Below are positions 9,162-18,494 of a DNA stretch of 36,027 nucleotides, piece after piece. How positions within the stretch are numbered: position 1 is the stretch's first letter; each line of letters opens with the position of its first letter. The notes below the pieces were generated by a model, which did not search any database, was not told the origin of the DNA, and saw only the letters and a program-made list of their open reading frames with translations. The stretch covers positions 398,400 to 434,426 of the forward strand of contig NZ_CP034870.1 of NCBI RefSeq assembly GCF_005081185.1, given 5' to 3'. Made by a program: the position numbers and the translations under genes. Origin of the DNA: Buchnera aphidicola (Lipaphis pseudobrassicae). GTDB lineage: Bacteria; Pseudomonadota; Gammaproteobacteria; Enterobacterales; Enterobacteriaceae.

Positions 9162-10178
9162 ATGAATAATCTTTATTATCGAAATTGTTTAAGATTGTTA
9201 GATTTTTCTTCTTTAGAATTAAAAAAAATTATAAATTTAGCTCAAAAATTAAAACAAGACAAAAAAAATAATATAGAAACTCAGTTTCTTAAAAAAAAGA
9301 ATATAGCTTTAATTTTTGAAAAAGAATCTACTCGCACAAGATGTTCTTTTGAAATTGCTGCATTTGATCAAGGAGCTCATGTTACTTATCTTGGACCTGG
9401 TAGTACACATCTTGGAACAAAAGAATCAATCGAAGATACGGCAAAAGTGCTTAGTCGTTTGTACGATGGTATTCAATATCGAGGCCATGATCACAATACA
9501 ATAGAAATTTTAGCAAAATATTCTAAAGTTCCAGTATGGAATGGATTAACTGAAAAATTTCATCCTACACAATTACTTGCTGATTTACTGACTATTAAAG
9601 AAATACATCCAAAAAAAGACTTTAACAATATAAAATGTGCATATGTTGGCGATACAAATAATAATATGGGTAATAGTTTATTGGAAGCTGCTTCACTAGT
9701 GGGATTAGATTTACGTCTAGTATCTCCTAAAGAATGCTGGCCAGAAAAAAAATTATTTACATATTGTCAAAAACAAGCAAAACAAAAAAATGGAAACATA
9801 GTATGCACTGAAGATATTATAGAAGGAGTTAAATCTGTAGATTTTATTTATACTGATGTTTGGGTTTCTATGGGAGAATCTGAAACAACATGGACAAAAA
9901 AAATTGAATTATTACAATCTTATCAAGTCAATGACTCTATGTTAAATGCCACCAATAATCCTCAAGTAAAAATACTACATTGTCTTCCTGCATTACATGA
10001 TCAAAAAACAGATATAGGAAAATCTATATTAAAAAAATATGGATTTAAAAATGGCATAGAAATAACAAACAATATTTTTCAAAAACATCAAGAAACTATT
10101 TTTGAACAAGCAGAAAACAGATTACATACTATAAAAGCTATGGTTGTATCTAGTTTATCTAAAACAATTAATTTATAA
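9162..10178 (+). CDS. argI: Ornithine carbamoyltransferase (argI/argF)
   Basis: Joins carbamoyl phosphate and ornithine to make citrulline, the sixth step of arginine synthesis, an amino acid Buchnera supplies to its host. It has 338 residues (E. coli ArgI 334). Motifs: the carbamoyl-phosphate loop [18 protein letters not shown] in the middle, and the ornithine-side HCLPALH (HCLPAFH in E. coli). VWVSMGE is also present. Locus position next to pyrB and valS matches E. coli argI rather than its duplicate argF. GAGAAT lies about 8 bases before the ATG. ArgR control known from E. coli is unlikely here, since I recall Buchnera lacking argR and see no convincing ARG box. Confidence 0.96.
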   Translation: MNNLYYRNCLRLLDFSSLELKKIINLAQKLKQDKKNNIETQFLKKKNIALIFEKESTRTRCSFEIAAFDQGAHVTYLGPGSTHLGTKESIEDTAKVLSRLYDGIQYRGHDHNTIEILAKYSKVPVWNGLTEKFHPTQLLADLLTIKEIHPKKDFNNIKCAYVGDTNNNMGNSLLEAASLVGLDLRLVSPKECWPEKKLFTYCQKQAKQKNGNIVCTEDIIEGVKSVDFIYTDVWVSMGESETTWTKKIELLQSYQVNDSMLNATNNPQVKILHCLPALHDQKTDIGKSILKKYGFKNGIEITNNIFQKHQETIFEQAENRLHTIKAMVVSSLSKTINL

Positions 10179-10321
10179 CATATGATTAACATAATTAATG
10201 TTTAACATTAAAAATAAAATATTCATACATATGTCAATTAGTTATAAAAAATTTTCATAGGGTTTTATATACTATAATTATCTTATACTTGATTTTCTGA
10301 AATCATTAAGGAAAAAAAAAG

Positions 10322-11251
10322 TTGATAAATCCTTTATTTAAAAAAAATATTCTTTCAATTAATGAACTTAAACGAAATGAATTAGAATTAATTTTAAAAA
10401 AATCTAAAACTCTTAAAAAACAATCACAACCTGATTTATTAAAAAATAAAATTATAGCTAGTTGTTTTTTTGAAGCATCTACTCGTACTCGTTTATCATT
10501 TGAAACAGCTGTTTATCGATTAGGAGCATCTATAATAGGATTTTCTGATGGAAATAATATTTCTTTAAAAAAAAAAGGAGAAACGTTAGCAGATACTATA
10601 TCAGTAATCAGTTCTTATGTTGATGCAATTATTATTCGACATCCTCAAGAAGGATCTGCACGATTAGCTTCTGAATTCTCTAATGGAATACCAATATTTA
10701 ATGCAGGCGATGGAGCAAATCAACATCCAACACAAACACTTTTAGACTTGTTTACTATTCAAGAAACTCAAGATAGATTAACTCACTTAAATATCGCCAT
10801 GGTTGGAGATTTAAAGTACGGAAGAACAGTGCATTCATTAACACAAGCATTAGCTAAATTTAAAAATAATAAATTTTTTTTTATTTCTCCTGATGCGTTA
10901 ATTATGCCTAATTATATTAATGATATGCTTTATAAAAAAGAAATTTTTTGGACAAGATGTAAAAATATTGAAGAAATCATTTCTGAAATAGACATTCTTT
11001 ATATGACACGAGTTCAAAAAGAAAGACTCGATCCAACTGAATATGCAAATGCAAAATCAAAATTTGTACTATGTGCTAAAACTTTACAACATGCACGTAG
11101 AAATTTAAAAATACTACATCCTCTTCCTCGAATAGATGAAATAAACAATGATGTTGATAATACACCTTATGCTTGGTATTTTAAGCAAGCAGCAAATGGA
11201 ATTTATGCTCGTCAAGCTATTTTATCTTTAGTACTAATAGAAAAACACTAA
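10322..11251 (+). CDS. pyrB: Aspartate carbamoyltransferase catalytic subunit, TTG start
   Basis: Catalytic chain of aspartate transcarbamylase, the committed step of pyrimidine synthesis (carbamoyl phosphate + aspartate to carbamoyl aspartate). It has 309 residues (E. coli 311). Motifs: [12 protein letters not shown] (phosphate site), [10 protein letters not shown] with the 80s-loop Lys, [31 protein letters not shown] (240s loop) and LHPLPR. The start is TTG at 10322-10324, preceded by AAGGA at 10308-10312, and gives INPLF aligned with ANPLY of E. coli; no ATG or GTG fits. A10 at 10567-10576 is in frame. pyrI follows after 10 bases. The 143-base leader lacks the pyrimidine-rich leader peptide and terminator of the E. 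coli attenuator. Weak promoter bases: TATAAT at 10273-10278. Confidence 0.96.
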   Translation: MINPLFKKNILSINELKRNELELILKKSKTLKKQSQPDLLKNKIIASCFFEASTRTRLSFETAVYRLGASIIGFSDGNNISLKKKGETLADTISVISSYVDAIIIRHPQEGSARLASEFSNGIPIFNAGDGANQHPTQTLLDLFTIQETQDRLTHLNIAMVGDLKYGRTVHSLTQALAKFKNNKFFFISPDALIMPNYINDMLYKKEIFWTRCKNIEEIISEIDILYMTRVQKERLDPTEYANAKSKFVLCAKTLQHARRNLKILHPLPRIDEINNDVDNTPYAWYFKQAANGIYARQAILSLVLIEKH

Positions 11252-11261
11252 TAAAAAAAGT

Positions 11262-11723
11262 ATGCAAATTAATAAACTGCAAGTAGAAGCAATTAAATCT
11301 GGTAGTGTCATTGATCATATACCAGCTCATATTGGATTTAAATTACTAGCTTTATTTAGATTTACAGAAACAGAAAAACGGATTACTATAGGTTTAAATC
11401 TACCTTCTAAAAAATTAGGTAAAAAAGATATTATCAAAATCGAAAATACTTTCTTGAGTGATGATCAGATTAATCAATTAGCTATTTATGCTCCAAACGC
11501 AACTGTAAACTATATTAATGAATATAATCTAGTAGGGAAAATTTTTCCTACTTTACCAAAGAGAATAGACAGAATTTTAATTTGTCCAAATAGCAATTGT
11601 GTTAGTAATCATAATTTTATCACTTCTAGTTTTATTTTAAAAAACGACAAATTTTGTAATATGTATTTAAAATGCAAATATTGTGAAAAAGAGTTTTCTA
11701 AAAATATAGTTTTATCACATTAA
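11262..11723 (+). CDS. pyrI: Aspartate carbamoyltransferase regulatory subunit
   Basis: Regulatory chain of aspartate transcarbamylase, binding CTP/ATP and holding the catalytic trimers together through a zinc domain. It is 153 residues, the same as E. coli. The nucleotide-binding N-terminal half has [18 protein letters not shown] and ITIGLNLPS. The four zinc Cys are kept in CPNSNC (about 109-114) and CKYC (about 138-141). Allosteric control of pyrimidine synthesis therefore appears retained. It starts 10 bases after pyrB, giving a pyrBI operon with ridA 43 bases further on. Confidence 0.96.
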   Translation: MQINKLQVEAIKSGSVIDHIPAHIGFKLLALFRFTETEKRITIGLNLPSKKLGKKDIIKIENTFLSDDQINQLAIYAPNATVNYINEYNLVGKIFPTLPKRIDRILICPNSNCVSNHNFITSSFILKNDKFCNMYLKCKYCEKEFSKNIVLSH

Positions 11724-11766
11724 ATCATCATAATCATGATATTAAATAAAAAAAAATGGTATTTGT

Positions 11767-12168
11767 ATGAATCATATAATTAACACTAAAAATGCACCTA
11801 AACCTATTGGTCCCTATTCACAAGCTATTAAAATAGATAATATTCTTATTTTATCTGGACAGATACCTGTTGATGTAAAATCTAGTTATATTCCAGAAAA
11901 TATTTCTGAACAAACATATCTTGTACTAACTAATATAAAATCAATTTTAATTGCATCAGGATTTCTTGTGAAAGATATTATAAAAACAACAATTTTTACT
12001 ACTGAATTAAAAAAAATTGAAATTATTAATGAAATTTATATGAAATTTTTTTTAGATAATAAATCACAATTTCCTGCTAGATCTTGCGTAGAAGTTAAAT
12101 CGTTACCTAAAAATGTAAAAATAGAAATTGAAGCAATGGCATTTAAACATAATAAAATTTCAACTTAA
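11767..12168 (+). CDS. ridA: Enamine/imine deaminase RidA (YjgF)
   Basis: RidA hydrolyses reactive 2-aminoacrylate and related imines released by PLP enzymes, protecting enzymes such as IlvE and GlyA. It has 133 residues (E. coli 128). Family signatures: APKPIGPYSQA near the start, LILSGQIPVD, KTTIFTTEL, and PARSCVEVKSLPKNVKIEIEA containing the catalytic Arg. It is the last gene of the pyrBI block, as in E. coli. A stable GC-rich hairpin lies 45 bases after the stop. Confidence 0.95.
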   Translation: MNHIINTKNAPKPIGPYSQAIKIDNILILSGQIPVDVKSSYIPENISEQTYLVLTNIKSILIASGFLVKDIIKTTIFTTELKKIEIINEIYMKFFLDNKSQFPARSCVEVKSLPKNVKIEIEAMAFKHNKIST

Positions 12169-12213
12169 AACAAGTTATTATTTATATTAGCACTATTTAA
12201 ATATATTTTTTAA

Positions 12214-12232
12214 TATGCCGCAAAGCGGCATA
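12214..12232. terminator. GC-rich hairpin between convergent ridA and deaD
   Basis: Perfect 8-bp stem: TATGCCGC (12214-12221), loop AAA, GCGGCATA (12225-12232). It is shared by both convergent transcripts. Neither strand has a U-tract directly after the stem: + continues AAAACT and - continues TTAAAAAA. The U6 run lies on the 5' side. It may act as a 3'-end stabiliser or a degraded bidirectional terminator. Confidence 0.5.
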
Positions 12233-12244
12233 AAAACTAAAATA

Positions 12245-14050
12245 TTAAACATTTCTACGACGGAAAAAAGATGATTTTAATTCATTTTTAGTAGTATTAG
12301 ATTTATTTATACGATTTTCAGGAAAACGACGATTATTACTTTTATCTCTAGAAAACAGAGATCGGTTAGATATTTTTAGTTCATATGTACTAGAATCTTT
12401 TAATAGCTTTATATTGATTAATTTGTTTAATATTCTTGTACGAGTGAAATTGTTTAGTACATTTTTAGACAATCCTTTTGGCAATTCAATAGTAGAATAA
12501 CTAGGAAACAATTTAATATTACCAATATTTCTGCTATTAATATTTCCTTCATTTGCAATTGCTCCAACAATATGTCTTACTTCAACACCATCATTACGTC
12601 CTACTTCAATACGATATAAATCTATATCTTTATTATCACGACGTTCACGACGTGATCGATTGTTACGATTATTATCTTCACGTTTATTACTACGATCATC
12701 TTGAGTTTTTCGAAATATACGATTGTCTATATCTTTTTTTATAATCAAAGGACGTTCACCTTGAGCCATCTTCAATAAAGCAGCGGCTAAAGTTTTTATA
12801 TCTAAATCATCTGATGAATATAATTTATCTAATAAACTAGCATATTCCTCTAAATCTCGACTTTCTAATTCTTGCTGTACTCTTTTTGCAAATTGTTCTA
12901 GACGTCTTTGAGATAATAATTCAATTTTTGGTAATTGAACTTCTAAAATAGATTGTTTAATAGTACGTTCTATATTACGCAATAAACGACGTTCACGATT
13001 TTCAACAAATAATAAAGCGCGACCAGCTCGACCAGCGCGACCTGTTCTGCCTATACGATGTACGTAAGATTCTGCATCCATTGGAATGTCATAGTTAATA
13101 ACAAAACTAATACGATCGACATCTAAACCACGTGCAGCAACATCTGTTGCAATTAAAATATCTAATCGACCATTTTTTAATCGTTCTAATGTTTGTTCTC
13201 TTAATGCTTGATTCATATCTCCATTCAACGCTGCACTATTATATCCATTACGCTCTAAAGCTTCAGATACTTCTAAAGTCGCATTTTTAGTTCTAACAAA
13301 TATAATTGTTGCAGAAAAGTCTTCTGCTTCTAAAAAACGAATCAATGCATCAGTTTTTCTGCCATATACCATCCAATAACTTTGCTTAATATCTGGACGT
13401 GTAGTGATATTAGATTGTATTTTGATTTCTTTTGGATTTTTCATAAATCGTTTAGAAATGCGACGTATCGCTTCAGGCATAGTTGCAGAAAAAAGTGCTG
13501 TCTGATGATCTTTAGGAATTTTAGTCATAATTGTTTCTACATCTTCTATAAATCCCATACGTAACATTTCATCTGCTTCATCTAAAACTAATCCATGTAA
13601 ATTCGAAAGATTAAGAGTACCTCTTTTTAAATGATCTAATAAACGACCTGGAGTTCCTACAACAATTTGTGGTCCTTGTCGTAATGCTCGTAATTGTAAT
13701 TCATATCTTTGACCACCATATAAAGGTAATACATGTATTCCAATCATATATTTAGAAAAATCAGAAAAAGCTTCAGCAACTTGTACTGCTAATTCTCTTG
13801 TAGGTGCTAATACCAATATTTGAGGGGATTTTAAATTAATATTAAGATTATGTAATAAAGGCAATGAAAAAGCAGCTGTTTTACCGCTTCCAGTTTGTGC
13901 CATTCCTAATACATCGTGCCCTGCTAGAAGTAAAGGAATGCAAGTTGCTTGAATAGGAGAAGGTTTAACATATCCCATTTCAGTTAAAGATTGAATAATA
14001 AAAGGATTTAAACCAAGAAAAGAAAATGTGCTTTCAATACGAGTCATCAT
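12245..14050 (-). CDS. deaD: DEAD-box RNA helicase DeaD (CsdA)
   Basis: ATP-dependent RNA helicase used in 50S assembly and mRNA decay at low temperature. It has 601 residues (E. coli 629). Helicase core: Q-motif region SPIQATCIP at about 31-39, motif I AQTGSGKT at 51-58, PTRELA at 83-88, TPGR, DEAD at 157-160, SAT at 188-190, and ARGLDV plus [11 protein letters not shown] near 310-335. The RNA-binding domain follows ([24 protein letters not shown]). The tail is Arg/Asn-rich but shorter than the RGG-rich tail of E. coli. The start is MM at 14045-14050; either ATG is possible, and AAGG lies about 12 bases upstream. pnp is upstream on the same strand with nlpI missing. The leader is unusual (see 14072-14098). 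Confidence 0.96.
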   Translation of the reverse strand: MMTRIESTFSFLGLNPFIIQSLTEMGYVKPSPIQATCIPLLLAGHDVLGMAQTGSGKTAAFSLPLLHNLNINLKSPQILVLAPTRELAVQVAEAFSDFSKYMIGIHVLPLYGGQRYELQLRALRQGPQIVVGTPGRLLDHLKRGTLNLSNLHGLVLDEADEMLRMGFIEDVETIMTKIPKDHQTALFSATMPEAIRRISKRFMKNPKEIKIQSNITTRPDIKQSYWMVYGRKTDALIRFLEAEDFSATIIFVRTKNATLEVSEALERNGYNSAALNGDMNQALREQTLERLKNGRLDILIATDVAARGLDVDRISFVINYDIPMDAESYVHRIGRTGRAGRAGRALLFVENRERRLLRNIERTIKQSILEVQLPKIELLSQRRLEQFAKRVQQELESRDLEEYASLLDKLYSSDDLDIKTLAAALLKMAQGERPLIIKKDIDNRIFRKTQDDRSNKREDNNRNNRSRRERRDNKDIDLYRIEVGRNDGVEVRHIVGAIANEGNINSRNIGNIKLFPSYSTIELPKGLSKNVLNNFTRTRILNKLINIKLLKDSSTYELKISNRSLFSRDKSNNRRFPENRINKSNTTKNELKSSFFRRRNV

Positions 14051-14439
14051 GCAGTAGATATGCCTTTTAAGTTACAGTGGCCAGTCTACATAGCTCATGA
14101 TGAAAATATTTTATTTATTCTCATTGAAAAGTGTGAACCGGCTCAAATGAAGTGATTTAATAAATAAAAAATCGATATTTTTAATACCAAAAATTTTTAT
14201 TTATGAGTTATTGCTCATGAGTTTTTAAATATATAAAATATTTTATTTATAAAACTAACATTAGCAATTTGTTAAAATATATTTTTAAAATTAAATTCTT
14301 TTTTTAAATAATGATAATTTTTAAACTAAATTAATTTTATAATATTTTATCTATATGGTACTATTTGAAAAGATATAAATCTATATTTTATTAAAATGTT
14401 TTTTAAAATCTTGAAAAAAGTTGAATAAATATGATTATA
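14051..14439. other. pnp-deaD intergenic region (389 bases)
   Basis: This is where E. coli carries nlpI, for which no recognisable remnant is seen. The deaD-proximal ~95 bases (14051-14146) are clearly less AT-rich than the rest and hold the MSYVDWPL leader, a 9-codon ORF (14095-14124) overlapping it by ATGA, and a GAGCCGGTTC block on the minus strand. The remainder is AT-rich, with a weak 5-bp hairpin ATGAG/CTCAT (14203-14218) downstream of pnp but no good U-tract. Confidence 0.6.
14072..14098 (-). CDS. Possible 8-codon leader ORF before deaD
   Basis: Minus strand reads MSYVDWPL then TAA, in the same frame as deaD, whose ATG is 21 bases further on. After the stop the frame continues LKRHIYC and then the deaD Met pair. 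This matches, from memory, an N-terminal extension annotated in some enterobacterial DeaD entries (MMSYVDWPPLILRHTYY). The match in such AT-rich surroundings is striking. The in-frame stop means it is not part of Buchnera DeaD. It may be a leader peptide, a structured 5' UTR or a conserved nucleotide element. Confidence 0.4.
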   Translation of the reverse strand: MSYVDWPL

Positions 14440-16563
14440 TCAGATAATATTATTATTTATCGAGTTATTAGAAATGATAAAATTTTCTGTTTCTTTTATA
14501 CTTAATCTTAATCGACCTTGACGATCTATTTCTAACACTTTTACAGATATGATCTGATCAATTTTTAAATGATCAGAAACTTTTTCAACTCTTTTCTCAG
14601 AAATTTGAGAAATATGTACCAACCCTTCTTTGCCGAATCCAATTGAGACAAAAGCGCCAAAATCAACAATACGTGTAACTTTTCCTGAATAAATTCGTCC
14701 TACTTCAATTTCTGCTGTAATTTCTTCAATTCTACGAATGGCATTAGTAGCTTTTTCTCTAACAGAAGCTGATATTTTTATTATACCATTATCTTCAATT
14801 TCAATTATAGTTCCTGTTTCTTCAGTTAACATACGAATAACAGAACCACCTTTTCCTATTATATCTTTAATTTTTTCAGGATTAATTTTCATAGTATGAA
14901 TACGAGGAGCAAATTCAGATATTTCTTTTCTTGATTTGTTTAATGCTTGATTCATTACACTTAAAATATGCAATCGAGCTGCTCTTGCTGTATTTAAAGC
15001 TTCGCGTATAATTTGATTATTAACACCCTCTATTTTTATATCCATTTGTAAAGCTGTAATACCTTTATCTGTACCAGATACTTTAAAATCCATATCTCCT
15101 AAATGATCTTCATCGCCTAAAATATCTGAAAGTAAAATGTATTGATCTCCTTCCTTTACTAAACCCATTGATATTCCAGCAACAGCAGATTGAATAGGCA
15201 CGCCTGCATCCATTAATGCGAGAGAAGCACTACAAACAGATGCCATCGAAGAAGATCCATTAGATTCAGTTATTTCAGATACTATTCTAATAGTATAAGG
15301 GAAATCTTCTAATTTAGGCATTACAGCCAATAAACTTCTTTTAGCAAGACGACCATGACCAATTTCTCTTCTTTTAGGGGATCCTACAATTCCTATTTCT
15401 CCAACTGAATAAGGTGGAAAATTGTAATGAAATAAAAAATTATCTGTTCTATCTCCTAGTAATTCATCTAAGTTTTGTGCATCTCGAGATGTTCCTAAGG
15501 TTACTGCTGCTAAAGATTGAGTTTCTCCTCTAGTAAATAAAGCAGAACCATGTGTTCTTGGTAAAACTCCTGTTCGAACATCTAACGCACGTATCATATC
15601 TTTTTCGCGTCCGTCAATACGTGTTTCATTATTTAATATTCTTTTTCGTACAATTTTTTTTTCAATTTTATATAAAATATCTTCTATTTCTGCTTGATCT
15701 ATATTGCAATCCTCTTTAAAGAAGAATTTTATTATTTCTTCTCTAATAAAATTTAATTTCTCAAATCGTTCTTGTTTATTAAATATTAAATAAGCAGCAT
15801 ATATATCTTTTTCTGCTAATTCTATTATTTTCAATTCTAATGTTTTATTAGTCTCTGGATAAAATGCAGGCCAAGGAAGTTTACTAGCTTCATTTGATAA
15901 AGAACGAATATTATTAATTACTACTTGTTGTTGTTGGTGTCCAAATGTGATAGCTTCAAGAATCTTTTCTTCATTTAATATTTTTGCTTCTGCTTCTACC
16001 ATAAGAACAGCATTTTGAGTTCCTGAGATTACTAAATCTAAAGAACTATTTTTCATATCATCGCTGGTAGGGTTTAAAATATATTGATTTTCAATATATC
16101 CTACTCTAGCAGCTCCTACTGGTCCATAAAACGGAATTCCTGACAAACTTAATGCTGCTGATGCTCCTATGATAGAAATAATATCTGGATTAATTTGTGG
16201 ATTAACTGATACTACTGTTGCAATTATCTGAATTTCATTAAAAAAATTTTTAGGAAATAAGGGACGAATAGGTCTATCTATTAATCGAGCGATTAATATT
16301 TCATTTTCACTTGGACGTCCTTCTCTTCTAAAAAAACCACCTGGTATACGACCCGCAGCATATGTACGTTCTTGATAATTCACAGTAAGCGGAAAAAATT
16401 TTTGTCCTGTATATATTTTTTTTTGTCCGACAACAGTGACAAAAACTGCAGTATCATCCATGCTGGCCATAATAGCCGCTGTAGCTTGTCTAGCCATTAG
16501 ACCCGTTTCTAAAGTAATCGTATGTTGACCATATTGAAATTTACGTACAATGGGATTTAGCAA
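14440..16563 (-). CDS. pnp: Polynucleotide phosphorylase, TTG start
   Basis: Trimeric 3'-5' phosphorolytic exoribonuclease and degradosome component. It has 707 residues (E. coli 711). Order: first RNase PH domain ([21 protein letters not shown] around 70-90), an all-helical linker, the catalytic second RNase PH domain ([35 protein letters not shown] with the metal Asp residues), a KH domain with GKGGS, and an S1 domain ([19 protein letters not shown]). The start codon is TTG at 16561-16563 with AAGGA seven bases upstream, giving [14 protein letters not shown], identical to E. coli, whose pnp also starts with UUG. It follows rpsO on the same strand, with the rpsO terminator between them, so part of its expression is probably readthrough. 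Confidence 0.97.
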   Translation of the reverse strand: MLNPIVRKFQYGQHTITLETGLMARQATAAIMASMDDTAVFVTVVGQKKIYTGQKFFPLTVNYQERTYAAGRIPGGFFRREGRPSENEILIARLIDRPIRPLFPKNFFNEIQIIATVVSVNPQINPDIISIIGASAALSLSGIPFYGPVGAARVGYIENQYILNPTSDDMKNSSLDLVISGTQNAVLMVEAEAKILNEEKILEAITFGHQQQQVVINNIRSLSNEASKLPWPAFYPETNKTLELKIIELAEKDIYAAYLIFNKQERFEKLNFIREEIIKFFFKEDCNIDQAEIEDILYKIEKKIVRKRILNNETRIDGREKDMIRALDVRTGVLPRTHGSALFTRGETQSLAAVTLGTSRDAQNLDELLGDRTDNFLFHYNFPPYSVGEIGIVGSPKRREIGHGRLAKRSLLAVMPKLEDFPYTIRIVSEITESNGSSSMASVCSASLALMDAGVPIQSAVAGISMGLVKEGDQYILLSDILGDEDHLGDMDFKVSGTDKGITALQMDIKIEGVNNQIIREALNTARAARLHILSVMNQALNKSRKEISEFAPRIHTMKINPEKIKDIIGKGGSVIRMLTEETGTIIEIEDNGIIKISASVREKATNAIRRIEEITAEIEVGRIYSGKVTRIVDFGAFVSIGFGKEGLVHISQISEKRVEKVSDHLKIDQIISVKVLEIDRQGRLRLSIKETENFIISNNSINNNII

Positions 16564-16677
16564 AATAATATCCTTAACATAAAACTAATTTTTAAAATTA
16601 TTTATAAAATCTATTTTAAATACTTTAATACAATAAAAATATATTAAAATTTAATTGTAAAATTAAAAGAATGTTGT

Positions 16678-16702
16678 AAAAAAAGGGCTAATGAAGCCCT
16701 TT
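16678..16702 (-). terminator. Intrinsic terminator between rpsO and pnp
   Basis: On the minus strand the stem AAAGGGCT / AGCCCTTT (8 bp, loop TCATT) is followed by a U-tract opposite the A-run at 16678-16684. It lies 36 bases after the rpsO stop, the position of the rpsO t1 terminator/attenuator in E. coli. The best-formed classical terminator here together with the tRNA-Leu one. Confidence 0.85.
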
Positions 16703-16738
16703 GAAAAAATACTAATTATCTCATCTTTAATAAAATTT

Positions 16739-17008
16739 TTAACGTCTTAATTGTAAGTCTTCAATTAACGCAATATAACGAGACATATTATTTTTCTTTA
16801 AATAATCTAACAGTTTGCGACGTTTTGAAACCATTTGTAAGAGACCTTTACGACTACAATGATCTTTTTTATGCTGAGAAAAATGTGTTTGAAGATAATT
16901 AATTTGAGTTGTTAATAATGCTACTTGTACTTCTGTTACACCTGTATTTTTTTGAGATTTACCATATTTTAAAATGATTTTTTTTGTATCTGTTGTAGAC
17001 AAAGACAT
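16739..17008 (-). CDS. rpsO: 30S ribosomal protein S15
   Basis: Primary 16S rRNA-binding protein of the central domain and part of bridge B4. I chose the ATG at 17006-17008: it gives 89 residues starting MSLST, exactly the E. coli length and start, with GGAG nine bases upstream. An upstream in-frame ATG at 17023 overlaps that Shine-Dalgarno site and is rejected. Conserved segments: [33 protein letters not shown] and [11 protein letters not shown] putative promoter lies about 40 bases upstream. E. coli S15 autoregulates through a leader pseudoknot; I cannot demonstrate that fold here. Confidence 0.97.
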   Translation of the reverse strand: MSLSTTDTKKIILKYGKSQKNTGVTEVQVALLTTQINYLQTHFSQHKKDHCSRKGLLQMVSKRRKLLDYLKKNNMSRYIALIEDLQLRR

Positions 17009-17046
17009 ATAAAAATACTCCATATATTTAAAAATAAATTAAATTA

Positions 17047-17074
17047 ATTATCTAATTTAATTAATTTATCTCAA
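17047..17074 (-). promoter_or_regulatory. Putative promoter for rpsO-pnp
   Basis: Minus strand TTGAGA (17069-17074) and GATAAT (17047-17052) with a 16-base spacer, each five of six to consensus, 39 bases before the rpsO ATG. An 11-bp inverted repeat (TAAATTAATTA / TAATTAATTTA, 17040-17068) covers the -10 and spacer. E. coli also has a promoter just before rpsO. Confidence 0.4.
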
Positions 17075-17113
17075 AATAATATCATGCTAATCTTAAATTT
17101 AATAGTGAATAAC

Positions 17114-18049
17114 TTAATTAGTAACTGTAGAAACTAATCGATATGGAATTAATAATCCTTTTTTATTAATCTTACCTAATCCAATAAACTCTTTATCTTT
17201 TTCTTTAACTCGTACTAAGCTATTTTCGATATTAGAACAACAATCTATTGTTTTTCCTAGTTTAAAAGTATATGATTCTTCCGAAGAAATATAAACTTCT
17301 GGTAAAAAAGATATAGGACTATCTATAGGCATTAATAAATCATCTATATTTTTAAAGAAACTATTATGTTTGATATTATCTTTCTTTAATAATTTATTCA
17401 AATCATATATTGTTACTAATTTTTCACAAATATATGATCCTACCTTGATACGACGTAAAAATATTACATGAGCTCCACAACCTAATTTTTCTCCTAAATC
17501 TTCAACTAATGTACGAATATATGTTCCTTTTGAACAAAATACTTCAAATTCAAAAAAGTTGTTTTTTTGATTAATAGAATTAATATTATATATTGAAATT
17601 TTTCTTGAATTTCGATTAATATCTAATCCTTGACGTGCATATTTATATAAAGATATACCATTATATTTAATAGCTGAATACATTGGAGGAACTTGATCAA
17701 TTGATCCAATAAGTGATTTTATAGAAGAATAAAATTGTAAAGCAGTAAAAACAATTGGACGTTTTTTTATAATAACACCATCAGAATCAGATGTAGATGT
17801 TTTTTCACCTAATTTAGCAATTACGTGATATTTTTTATCAGATTCGCTTAAATAACGAGAAAATTTTGTAGATTCTCCAAAACAAATTGGTAATATTCCT
17901 GTTGCTAGTGGATCAAGAGTGCCAATATATCCTGCTTTTTTTGCTTTAAAAATAGACTTTACTTGTTGTAAAGCATTATTAGAAGATATACCTTTAGGTT
18001 TATCTAATAAAAGTAATCCATTAACATTTCTTTTTTTATGAAAAAACAT
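17114..18049 (-). CDS. truB: tRNA pseudouridine(55) synthase
   Basis: Makes pseudouridine-55 in the T-loop of tRNAs. It has 311 residues (E. coli 314). Catalytic Asp46 is in GTLDPLATG (44-51). Other motifs: DKPKGISS at 16-23, MYSAIKYNG with the active-site Tyr, SKGTYIRTLVEDLG, and a C-terminal PUA-like domain. Odd point: the residue matching E. coli His43, just before the catalytic loop, is Tyr41 (codon 17927-17929), and the next residue is Ile rather than Thr. The ATG directly follows the rbfA TAG with no spacer and with AAAGGA inside the end of rbfA, so translation is coupled. Confidence 0.95.
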   Translation of the reverse strand: MFFHKKRNVNGLLLLDKPKGISSNNALQQVKSIFKAKKAGYIGTLDPLATGILPICFGESTKFSRYLSESDKKYHVIAKLGEKTSTSDSDGVIIKKRPIVFTALQFYSSIKSLIGSIDQVPPMYSAIKYNGISLYKYARQGLDINRNSRKISIYNINSINQKNNFFEFEVFCSKGTYIRTLVEDLGEKLGCGAHVIFLRRIKVGSYICEKLVTIYDLNKLLKKDNIKHNSFFKNIDDLLMPIDSPISFLPEVYISSEESYTFKLGKTIDCCSNIENSLVRVKEKDKEFIGLGKINKKGLLIPYRLVSTVTN

Positions 18050-18442
18050 CTATTTTTCCTTTATTTTTTCATAATACAATGTATTTTTTTTATGTAAATT
18101 ATTTAATAACATAGAAATATTATTACCTATTAGAAAAGAGTCATCATGATAAAAAATAATATTTGGTATAATTCTTAATTTCATTTTTTTACATAATAAC
18201 TTACGAATATAACCAGAAGCTTTATTTAAAACAATTAAAAGTTTTATTGCTTCTAATTTATCATTACATTTTAAAAAACTTACAAATATTTGAGCATGAG
18301 ATAGATCTTTAGATACTCTTACTTGAGAAATTGTTATTATTGTTTTAACTCGTGGATCTTGAAGCGAATACTGTATAATTACAGCTATATTTTTTTGCAA
18401 TTCTTGAGCAATACGAACAGATCGATTAAACGATTTTTCCAT
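18050..18442 (-). CDS. rbfA: Ribosome-binding factor A
   Basis: Cold-adaptation factor that binds the 30S subunit near helix 1 and aids 16S rRNA maturation. It has 130 residues (E. coli 133). Recognised from RSVRIAQELQKNIAVIIQ at 7-24, DPRVKTIITISQVRVSKDLSHAQIFVSF and SGYIRKLLCKKMKLRIIPNIIF. The KH-like fold is complete. It lies 52 bases after infB and abuts truB, the usual nusA-infB-rbfA-truB order. No Shine-Dalgarno site is apparent. Confidence 0.94.
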   Translation of the reverse strand: MEKSFNRSVRIAQELQKNIAVIIQYSLQDPRVKTIITISQVRVSKDLSHAQIFVSFLKCNDKLEAIKLLIVLNKASGYIRKLLCKKMKLRIIPNIIFYHDDSFLIGNNISMLLNNLHKKNTLYYEKIKEK

Positions 18443-18494
18443 AATGAAATTACCAAATTGAATACTTTAATCAAAAAATATATTAATTGCTATT

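Noticed and set aside
12553..12744. 63-codon plus-strand ORF rich in Tyr, His and Leu
   Set aside because: It is the antisense of the Arg/Asp/Asn-rich linker of deaD; its composition is explained by that.
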